Positions 48,327 through 60,198 of a stretch of DNA of 64,000 nucleotides are shown one piece after another. Positions within the stretch are counted from its first letter, which is position 1. Each line of letters starts with the position of its first letter. The position numbers and the translations under genes are program-made. The notes below the pieces were generated by a model. That model had not been told where the DNA came from, ran no database searches, and saw only the letters and a list, made by a program, of their open reading frames with translations. This DNA comes from Nymphaea colorata. Its lineage: Eukaryota; Streptophyta; Magnoliopsida; Nymphaeales; Nymphaeaceae. The stretch is from assembly GCF_008831285.2 (NCBI RefSeq), contig NC_045138.2:20431934-20495933 (forward strand), given 5' to 3'.

Positions 48327-51300
48327 ACAGACACAAACTCACATGCATGTATGTACCTGTACATTGTTTCTGAATATTGGATTTTATTTCTTCATATGAC
48401 TTCTGAGGAAATTTCAAGAAAGTATCATGATAAATTCGATCTATGAATATGACTTTAAAAAAGTGAACTTGTATTTATAATTTTTCTCCTTGTTTCATGG
48501 TGTTTGTTTTAGTACTTAACCTCTCAATACAGATGTTTGCTTAAACTTTCAGTCAAAATTTTCATTTTATGTCTGTCATATTTGTCTCCTAAATGGTTAT
48601 TTGACTCTGGCCCATGCTTTACTTGTAAGTTGTAACAAGTTAGTTTTCTAAAATTTTATTTGGTAAATGAACATGTAGCAGATTTTACTTAATCTAAGAA
48701 GTGCCTTTAAAAGAATTACTTTTTGCAGGATACTTTTTCATGAATATATCACCTTCGTGGTCAAATTTTTTGTCTTCCCAGAGCATTCAACTTTTTGTGG
48801 TTATTTCATCTCATAGAGTTCCACTTGTCATTGCAGATCAACACGTGCAATTCATTTTATTGTGATCAATTCACACCAATCTACAAAGACAAGCCAAAAA
48901 TTTGGACAGAAAACTGGCCTGGATGGTATGTTCGACATATATGGGGAAAAAAGGTTGCCTTTCCCAGCAAAGTATTTTTTATCTTTCATTAGAATCTTAT
49001 CTAATTTTGATGCAGAACCATGTTTTGCACACTTAATGCATATTTGCTTATGTTATCTGTGTAAGGAGTATGTTCTTGTGTGTCCATGCATATGCCTTGC
49101 TCTCTGGTTAGCTAAAGTTAACAACATGTCTTGTTGCAAAGACAGATATCCTTTCTTTGAATTTTCAATCCTAGGTGCTAAAAATATGTCACATCTTCTC
49201 AGAACCTTTATTTTAAGCAACTGCCCAGAGTTTTTGCTTTGCACTATGTTATAGGGATTACGGCAATTTTTGTTCTAGAAACCTTGTACTTGCGTGCATA
49301 TCTGCATTTAAATGAACTTATGGTAGTTCACCTGCCATTAAGACATGTTTATTTCTATTTCCCACAAGTTGGAACCTCACATCCCAATGACAAAGATGGT
49401 GGGAACACAGTTCATCAAATATTGGTCTGCTTTGATCTATAGAAAAGGCAGTACATACTTTGATGTTGAAACTGATGCAAAAAAACTGTGCCCTATGATC
49501 CACAGTGATTCTTATCCATCTATTTTTTTCAGGTTTAAGACATTTGGCTCTCGAGATCCTCATAGACCACCTGAAGATGTTGCATATTCTGTTGCACGCT
49601 TTTTCCAGAACGGAGGAGCCCTTCAAAATTATTATATGGTAGTAAAAGTGACTCTGCGACTGATTCCAATTTTATTGCTTTGCTCTTGCACCTCATCAGA
49701 TCTTGAAGGTCATCTCTTCAATACTGTCCCCTTATATTTATCCCACCCACTACATTGTGATTTGGTTTCAGTATCATGGTGGAACAAATTTTGGTCGCAC
49801 TTCTGGAGGACCATTCATCACCACAAGTTATGATTATGATGCTCCAATTGATGAATATGGTACGGAAACATGCTAGGTCTTCTTATCTCATGGATCCTCA
49901 ACTGATTGGATATGTTTGAGATTAAGGATATTTGCCTTCTCTATTGTGTAAGAATTTCACATTCAGTTTTTCCATCAAAAGTTTAAAATCATTGTGCAGG
50001 TCTCGCAAGACAGCCAAAATGGGGACATCTAAAGGACCTGCATGAGGCAATTAAGTTATGTGAACATGCAATACTCAATGGTGTGCTAACAAATATTTCA
50101 TTAGGTCCTTTACAGGAGGTAAGTTGCCAATGACACATGCACTTTTGATTATTGTTTAAGGTGTTTGCTTTAGAATAATATGGACTCTGGTTATAGAATA
50201 AGATTCTTTTAAAAGATTGGTTGGTCGTAGATTCACTTGAAAATGTCATGTGCTAAGGATGCTGGAGAATACATTTCATGAGTCTCACATCTTTGCCATA
50301 TCCTAGGTGACCAGGTGCGCCACTTGTCTCCCAGATAGATGTTAAGTATAGGGATTAGTAGCATTTCTCTTTAATATAGCCGTTTTCTCTTCTCAAGGAA
50401 CCATAATATCTGACAATGCCTATTTTCTCCCTTCTGTTATGGTTGAAGCCTTGGCTGGACATACTGGAGATGCCACGCTAGAACATTCTGAAACCTAGGC
50501 TACCTTATGCCTGACCATTGGCCATAACTAGGTTAGACATGAAAAAACTGAAGGATAGGTGATATTAAATTTGTAGCATGAACTTTACCATAGAACGTTG
50601 TAAGTTTGTATCTGTCTTATTTAATGTCCCACTAAGAAAAACTGGGAGCCAGTTTCTCTAGCTTCCAGAATGTTATATGTTATCTGTCTTTCTGAGAATA
50701 GCATCTTATCCACTATCATGGCTGGTGGCTGGTGGATGATCAATTCACAATTGTATAATTTGTTTTCTTGTATCATTCTTGCTACCTAATGCCTACTGAT
50801 CATTTACTTCTGCTTTCTGGCTGTTATCTTAGTCAAAAAATTTATTCATTTGTGTCTCTACGTGCTTATTATGAATATGCTGGACCTTATTTGTCTTGGA
50901 AATGCGTGTTTTTATTTGTTGACATTCACCATAGTCTGTTATGGCCTTGATTGGTTATCATTGTCAAACATAGTTCACTAGTTGCCATTTAACTGCAGTG
51001 TTTAATCTGATGCAGGCTCATATTTATGAAGATGAAACTGGAAAATGTTCTGCTTTCATTGCTAACATGGATGATCAAAGTGAAAAAGCTGTTAGCTTTC
51101 GAAACCTTTCGTATGTTTTGCCAGCATGGTCTGTCAGCATCCTGCCAGATTGCAGAAATGTTGTCTTCAACACTGCTAAGGTGCACCAATTTCATCTTTT
51201 AATTGCCAACTGCTATATGTATCTCAAATCAATGTATTTACTTACGGAAATAGGTGATCTGTTAGAATTTGATACTTATGTTTGAGCAGAAGTTCATATT

Positions 51301-53060
51301 TTTACCATCATTCTTTCCAGAAAATAGTTTTTGTGCTGTGATCAAAGATAGACTTTTTGGGATATAGTCCCTCGTACATGACAATCTCTGGAATGGTAGT
51401 ACAATTCAAAGTCATGAATGTGATGCCATCAGTAGACCAAATGGACGTGCTTCTCCTGAATGGGATCTAAAACATCGTATCAGAAATTCCCATATTTTCT
51501 TGCCAGTGGTGCTGCCTATAATGTTGACTCAGTATGCAATGGTTGTATGATGGCTTCTTCATGTGCCAGACCTTTTTTGTTGCATCATCATTTTTCAGTG
51601 ATGCAAGCAAACATATAAGAACACAAATTTTCTGAAGATTTTTAAAGAAGAATAAATTATTCAATGTAACAGATAGCAAGTCAAGCTTATATAGAACTAC
51701 TGAATCTCCAGACTCTGAGCTTTTTTGCAACGAAATACAAAACTACTGTAAAACCTGGTCCAGTATGTACCAATAAAATTGATTGAAAGATTGATATGGG
51801 CCTCCTCTGAGTTGGTCAAAAGGAAGCTGCAAAATATGTTCCCAAGGGGGGAAAATGTGCAATGAAACTGTCCTCTATATCATTTAAGGGGTGCTTGATG
51901 AACAAGAAAAATGTTTCAAGGCATACTTCGTTGGAGACATTTGTCTCAGAAATACACCTACGCCTAAAACGCTGAGAAAATTTTCTTGAACGATTTTTCT
52001 TCTTTTCTATGAGGTTGGTATGGTTTTTCCATTTCTTTTTTGTCCCCTTAAAAACATTCTTTTTTTTCTTGAAAAATTTCAACCACCTTACACTTGAATT
52101 TTTTTTTTCCTTTTCACCCCAACAAACCTTCCCTTAGAAAAATCTGGGAAGGTTCAAACTGTGCCCATATTTCTTGTTTCTTGTTATTAGTGTGTTGACA
52201 TTAACCAGGTAGGTCATGCTTTAAAGATCATATATTCATTTATGCTCCTTCAATATTTCTCTTGCATATCTCATCTCATGTTTTTTCTTTTGAAACTTTT
52301 ACAGGTTACCTCTCAAACTTCTATCGTAGAAATGATTCCAACGAAGCTTATGCCAACTGTATCTTCACCTGAAAGAAACATAAGCAGCATTCAGTGGGAA
52401 GTTTTTGAAGAGACACCTGGAATATGGGGGAAAGCTGACTTTGTCACGAAAGGCCTTGTTGATCACATAAATACCACAAAAGATTCTACAGATTACCTAT
52501 GGTACTCAACAAGGTGAATGTTTCTTTTGACAAATTATAACTTGTTTCCTTTTTGAATGTCCAGTAACTATTTCCTGAATCACGTGGAAAGCACAAAATG
52601 CTAAAAAAGCGCCAAATTCTGTATATGCCAATGCTGGAACACAAAGTGCTTAAAAAATGAGAAGCATATGTCAGTGCTGGTCTCCTTTTATGTTCAGATG
52701 TTTAGGATGTGCATGATCTCTCAAACAGAATCTCCTAATTCAAAGCTACACCAACAGAATCGCAACCATGCTGAAACCTTGACCGTCTTCCAATCGAAGG
52801 TTTTATGTCCAATGCGCTGACCAGGCAGGAGATTTTGCTGGCATTCACGTTTTTGTCTGTTAAAAATTATTATGTGAACACAAAACTAATTTTGTTTCAC
52901 GTATTATGTATATACATGTACACAGATTTAGGTGTACCTATATCTTTTTGTATACAATAAAATTTTTTGTATATATATCTTCTTTAGTCCCTATGTGTGG
53001 TTGCAGTTTTATTTTTGCACGAAGTGACAAAGTGCCAATCATTGGCTAGCCGATCTTTTG

Positions 53061-53098
<38 letters not shown>

Positions 53099-54451
53099 TA
53101 TCCTCTTTTATCAGCGTGTTTTTCTAGTTATATTATTTCCTAAGCAGTATGACATTTTTTTTAATGTTTGGGAATGCTTTCGAGCTCTATCATGAGCATT
53201 GTGATTGTACCTTTGAAAGTCATAAATGTGTATGTTAGTTTTTGAACCATGCTTTATATTTTTTTTTATTTTTTGAATCCTTTGGTCTTGATAAGATTTC
53301 TTCACATTGTAATTGTTTTATTTCTATTCATTATTTGTGCAAGGTTAGACTTGTGCATCTACCATGAGCCTAATGGATAGGTTGTTGAGGGAAAAAACGA
53401 AAAAGTCATTCCATATCCCTCTTTTTCCAACTGCACCTTGATCTGTTTGCAGCACTATGCTATTTCAAATATATGGCTGCAAGCATCTATGGTAGCTATG
53501 ACTGTGTTTTTCATGTATTTGTTTTATCATTCTCTCGTGTGTTCTTTTTCCTGTCAACCTACATGTTCATTCCTAACTGCCATCTTCTGTTTATCCATCG
53601 GTACATCAGTTCATGTCCCTTCTTCATCTGAAAGGTACAGAGGCAGTGGTTATTTTTGCCCATAGGCAAAAACAAGGTGTATCTGGAAAATTCCTTTTTT
53701 CAATGCTCAGAAGTTATGACTTATGACAACGATGACTTAAGTAATACGTCCTCATTTTGTTTTACATTGCATCATTTCTGTTAAGTCCCTTTAACCAAAT
53801 TTTACATTTCATTCCTTGGAATTCATCTTCTGGTGTTGGTTTCATCTATCTGTTGAAATAGAAGTTCTTTATTTGCAATCATAGAAAAAACAAAAAATTA
53901 AGAAAAGGAACTGATATATGCTGAAAAGAATCCAAATCACATACTTACCTTTTGCATCTTATGATCTTGCAGTGTATTTGTAAGTCGTGATGAAGAATTT
54001 CTGCAGACAGGAAATCAGCCAATCCTCATTGCTGATTCAAAGGGACATGCTACACATGTTTTTGTCAATGGACAATACATTGGTAAAATTTCTGCTTTAT
54101 TTCACTTTTTTTCCCTACTACAGATCATTCTTGCTGTGCTTTGACAGAATAATGTCGTCCAGTTTTATAGAAGCAGACTGTCAATCTGATTTTCAAGCAA
54201 TGTTTTCATTATGTTAATGAATTACATCCTCTGATTCCTAACAGGCTTATATTCTGAATCTGGAAAGTTTTATTTTGTGAACTATGTCAGTATGTCCGCC
54301 TATCTGATAGGAACAATTTTAGCATATTTTGAGGTTCATGGCTGTGAATGTCAACACAAACTATTTCATTTATACTTCTGAATATGTTTGGCCCAAAATC
54401 TCTCAGCGTATGTCTGAATATGTTTGGCCCAAAATCTCTCAGCGTATGTCA

Positions 54452-54539
<88 letters not shown>

Positions 54540-57500
54540 AACAGTTTGTAGCAAACATATTAAAACCAAAATAAAACAGATTTTGAGACCCTATAAAAGG
54601 TTGTATTCATAAACCAGATTACGTAAAAGTAAAACAGATTATGCAATAAAAGTGACCATGTAATGAAGTACAACTTACTAAAATATCACCTCTTAGAGGT
54701 CCTTTGAGGCATTCGTATAGAGCATATATGTGCAAAATAGGTGTTTGTGTAGATGTGGGTGTATGATGTATGTGCATGTACTAGAGTGGCATGATATGGG
54801 CATAGTTATATGTGTTATCATTACTTAATGTCCATAATATGGTCATTTTATTGGATTGAGTTTCGATTGATTCTGCTATGACCATTGGAATCCACCATGT
54901 CCATTCATATGTTATTAATTTTTCTAGTTAGTGTCTCTGGAAGTGGCTCAGATTCAAAATTCAAGTTTGAGAAATCCATACCTCTCAAGGCTGGAGAGAA
55001 CGAAATCAGTTTTCTGAGCATGACTGTTGGCTTACAAGTAAGTGTTTTTGAAGGCATCTTTTTTATATCTTTAGTATTTTATTTTTTTATTTGCAACTTA
55101 GTTTGAAGTTTGTCATTCTATAAGTGATGGCTTTCCCATTGTAAACCATTACATGATTTTTACTCAAAGTAAATGTTTTAACTCTAAATTACTAATCATG
55201 AAAAAGACTGATCAGTGATCATGCTTTATAGGATGGCTTTAGGACTTCAAAAGTTTTGGAAATGAGTCATCATCAATAGATCAAAATAGATTATAGAAGT
55301 GATGGCATGTCATACTTATAAATAGGGCAGTATATATCAGTTCTAGGCAAGATAATTTATTGGAAGTTAAGAAAGAACTGCAGTAGTAAATGATTGTCCT
55401 TTGGTAAAAGAAGTGTATGTAAATGCGTGTCTTTTTCCACTAGCTTTTCCTTTTGAACCATGTGGACTTGTTAACTTGTCGAATGGTTGCCAGGTTCATA
55501 CGATTTTAGTTATCTAAAGAGGTCTAATTAGCCAGAGCAATAGAAACAGCATTGCAACATTGTGGGTTAAACTTTATACTGCATAGCCACAACCATTGTG
55601 ATATTTTTGAAAACATCATGATATTAACAAAAAAAATGAAGAAAACAAAAAAAAGGAACATATTGCGATATTTTGAAAAAAATCGTTAAAAATCAATTTA
55701 TTGTGATTTTAATTTTCGCATTTTTCATGATTTTCATTTATTTTTATGTTTTTCTACTTTTGTTTCATTGTTTTATTTCCTCTTGTTTTAGGTATTTAAC
55801 ATTACTCTTACAAAACTTGTTAGTTTTTTATTGCTTCTATTTTTACCTAACATTTTGATTTTCTATTTCTATGAAAAACTCCAAGATTTTCCCATGAACA
55901 ATAACTTTGCCGAAAAATACCTGAGAAAAACTTCTCGTATAAAAACCTGGAAATGATATTTGTGGCTATGCTTTATAGAAAGCACCATGTCCCAAGCTCA
56001 GACACTGGATTCCCAAGAATAAGCACTTTACTCATAAATATGTTCTTGTTCACTAAAATGAAGATATGTTTACAAGAATTGTTTTTTTTTTCACTTTACT
56101 AATAACTATGTTCTTGTTCGCTAAAATGGAGATACATATACAGAATTGTTTTTTTTCCTTCATATGATACTAATTCTTAACTAAGTACTTATGGGCTATC
56201 ACACCCCCCTTATACCCCCCTGAAAAATAAGATTTTCAGCAAGAAGCGACTAGACCAACTATCATGAAATTGGAAACCTAAAACATATACGTAGACATAT
56301 GTATGTTAATCAACACGCACCAGATGAAAGGCCATGAGATACAATAAGCCTTTGATCTTGAGGTAAAACCGTAAAAGATAAGCAGAAAAATGAAAGAAGT
56401 TCTTATGGCCATAATAAGTGCTTTAACCTGCATAATCCTTGGCATCATCCTGAAAACTAGGGTTCTAAAGGAAACTAGGAAAGTGCCCAGGTATCAAACT
56501 GAACCTCCAAGAAATAGTAAATAGCACCTCTATGTAAGGTGGAAACAGTGCTGTCATTGCACAGCATATGCGTTGAACTTTGTGTGTTGTACACTTATCA
56601 GGCATTTGTTGGTTGCAATCTTTTCTTTATGCTTAACCATTATCTTCAGAAATATCAAACCACAATCTTATGCTTCAAGGCACTTCTCTTGGCATCTGTA
56701 GTCAACTAAGCCAGCTGTTATTCCCATCAAGTCCAGTACTTGGAGTTCGGAAATTATTAACAATTCTAAATATGACTTGAAAATCTGTATGCTTGTCTAA
56801 TATGGGTATCAGTGCAGCTGTGGCAAAAACATGGTAACCAGTGAGAATGTGCAGGTTCCCTCTCAATTAAAAGATATAGTACCTGTTCTCTTCTTATGCA
56901 TGGTCATCTGATCGCACATGGCAGAAAACTAAGTTACTTAACAAAACTGTGATACTACGTCTTATATATAAGCAGCTTACAACTTTTACATACTAAATTG
57001 ATAAATAACTTGTGTAAAGCATATAAGCAGCTTACAACTTTTACATACTAAATTGATAAATAACTTGCGTAAAGCATTCGAACTGCAGATTGAAACTGTC
57101 CAGATTAGATTGCTATGCAGTTGAGTGATGTTCAATGGGGTTCAACATGTTGACTTAATTGCATTCCCTTTGGCATGTGCATTCCCTTCCTCTGCTACAC
57201 TTGCATATTTTCTCCACAGTTAGCAAAATTAATATCTTTTGCTTAAGAATTGTCCTTCTCAGATCTCCTTTCTATAGCTCGAATTTCTTTCACATTCACA
57301 TGCACATGAACACGGACAATTATTGCCATTACTGTATAAGCTACTTACTACTGCTAGAAAGCTCATAAAGTGCAATCTTCAAACTTATACATGAGGATAG
57401 TCAGTCAGGTATGTAGGTACAAAACTACAAATATGAAAATGTAACATAAACATGTAAGCGCAGCTTGGATCCAGTATGATGTTGAAAACGCTTGCAAGAT

Positions 57501-60157
57501 ATGGTGTAAGAAACAGCCAACAGGCAATGGACACATGGTGAAAATGTGCAGGGTGCTTGTGTTGAATCTAAAATGTGAATATAACTTATGTATGTTGTAA
57601 AGAGGTTTATCATTCGTATTAGCTAAATGGTCTTCAAAAGCTTTGGAACATTGCATTGTTGTTCAGCTACCTGTTCTAGTGCACAACTGTTGGCTCCTTT
57701 GAAGAAATTTGTGTTTAATAGTGGATACATGCTTCACTAACTCTTGTTGTTCTTGTCCTCTCCTAAGAATGCAGGACCATTTTATGAGTGGGTAGGAGCT
57801 GGTTTTACCAGTGTCAAGCTTGAGGGATTTAATAGTGGGATACTAGATCTGACATCAAATGTTTGGAAGTACAAGGTAAAATGAAAAATCATTGTCTTCT
57901 TTCTTTAATTAACTCTTTTGAGCTGCAGTTAACTTCATTAAAAAAATGCAACCATGATATTACACTTTAATTTGACAATGAGAATCAGTTGGACAAAAGG
58001 GTTTCGGAATCTGACTGTTATGCAGTTAGAAGTTTTTTCCTGTTCTTATGTTCTGCATCAGGGAGTAAATATGGAAGAGAGCGAAAAGCAAGAGAATGGA
58101 ATAATTAAGAATAGTCATGACTCATGGGCATGATCAAATTTTATTTTGTTTATTCATAAGCATTATCCCTTGAAATTTGACTGAGAACAAAAGGCAACCT
58201 ACTACCAATCCAAAGCACGGAAGTTGATTTTCTATACTTGAGATATACTGCGACTCTTGATGGGTAACAGAAAAGCTATCTTCTTAACATAGATTTAAAC
58301 TTGACTGCTATCATATACTGCATTTGTGGGCAATGCTAAAAATCCAACAAATGCTTACCTAAAAGTATCATGGCTTGTTGTTGACTGATATCTGCAATAT
58401 AGTTGCTGTAATACAAATTACAGACAGGTTGAGTTGATCCTATAGTTACAAATCAAGAGAACTGGACAACCAAAACAGGAGTAAAATTAATCCACTATTT
58501 TCTAGACAAAAGTGAGCAGTCTCTCCTTTCGCTTTATCTTTACAATAACATATCCATTGGAACAAGAAATCCACTTAATATTTGTCACTATATGCATGAA
58601 TTGTTGCTTCGTACTTCAGCTTAGGGAAGTGTGCCTGTTCTGAAAAATCTTCCCACTAGCTCATTGGTTCAGTATCAAGTGCTCTGTTGTTCACTTGCTG
58701 CTTTGCAGATTTGACCTTTCTCTCTCTGAACACATTGATGTCACATATAGGAAATCAAATTTACGTATAGTCTCTGCTATTTCTTATGTATCTTCTTTAC
58801 AGATTGGGTTGGAAGGGGAACATTTAAATATATTCAAGGAGGACGCGATGCAAAACATGAAATGGAAATCAACTACTAATCCTCCAAAGAACCAGACTTT
58901 GATATGGTACAAGGTATGATGCTAAATCATGTGATGTGTTTGTGCATGTGTGTAAGATATATGCTTGTTCAGTATGCAGAATATGTAAGTGCTTGTACGA
59001 TGCAATTTGCCTGTCTGGTCAAATTTTCTTTTCATACACGTAAATGACTATGATTTTGCCCTTTAAGATCTCATGCTATCACTACCTCCAACAATGATGG
59101 TCATGATTCTGTTTCTTGTAGATTGTCCGCATGCAAGCACCTAGTTATTCCCACTTCTCAGTGTCATTATTGCTGCATACGAGTCTGAATTAGTCAATAG
59201 ACGTTTTATCAGCCTCCCAATGAGACAATAAAAGCTAACTGAGGCCCTATAATTTTTGTTTTTTGGTGGGGGGGGTGGGGCACGTGGTTTATGAACTTGG
59301 GCAAGCATTAATCTGTCAACCTAGATTTTGGTTTCCACGTTATTTATTTTTTCTTGAAATCAAATACCAGGCGATACCTATCAAGAATAGACAGAATTCA
59401 TCCATTTCAGCCTGTGTTGATTTAATTTAGAAATTGCAAAACATAATAAAAATAACAAAAACCCCTCTGAAGGTCTATTTGAATTAAGATGCCTGCAACT
59501 TTAAGGTCCTTTCAAAACTATCATGTTCTGATCTGGAGGAGGCTGAAAGAACCGTAAGAATTTTCACTGGCAAATATATCATATGCTTGATTATAGGAGC
59601 CTTGAGTCAACTTATTATAGCTAAAAGCAGAAAGGGCCACCTAGGGGAACTTTGTGGTTGATTCAGGTTCTTTCCATCAAGTAAACTCAATTGGTATTCT
59701 TCCGTCTGCGTGTATCCGTACTGCTGTAATGAGGCAGAACATTCATAAAGTTTGACCACTGGATTGGTTGAAAACAAAAATAGTTTAACAAATATTAGGA
59801 AAATAAATTAATACTTATTGTACGTTTTGTGCGCAAATGCGGCACTCTGTCAAGACAAGGTTGAAAGCGGACTGTGTTCTGCTCTATTGAAACAAGGAAT
59901 TGATTTTCAACTTATTTCCTTTCCCTCCCTCAGGATATAAAAGTTTTATAGTTTGCTTCAGCTTGTGTCGAACGGAGGTTTTTCTTGAGGGCTTAACAGC
60001 CTTCCGGCTTTTCGAGTGCTTTCACCGCCACCCACCACTATAAGAAGACTCCTAATTCTGACTGAAACAAGTCCATCTCCCAACCAGATTTTGGCATGCT
60101 TATCTACAGGGTTTCAGGATCTATTTTCAGAACTCGCCAGGATCTCTCTCTCTCTCT

Positions 60158-60198
<41 letters not shown>

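Larger units (their letters stand above)
55038..57767 (+). other. Beta-galactosidase intron 14
   Basis: This 2,730-bp intron holds the foldback element at 55582-55970, a diverged tandem pair of about 67 bp (56024-56091 and 56092-56158) and a 55-bp near-perfect tandem duplication (56966-57075). No coding sequence was recognised. Confidence 0.7.

Noticed and set aside
48862-49254. 130-codon ORF over beta-galactosidase exon 7
   Set aside because: Out of frame with the WTENWPGW nucleophile motif and spans the following intron.
54329-54612. ORFs rich in Ile/Tyr or His/Thr
   Set aside because: Translation of the AC/AT microsatellite; not coding.
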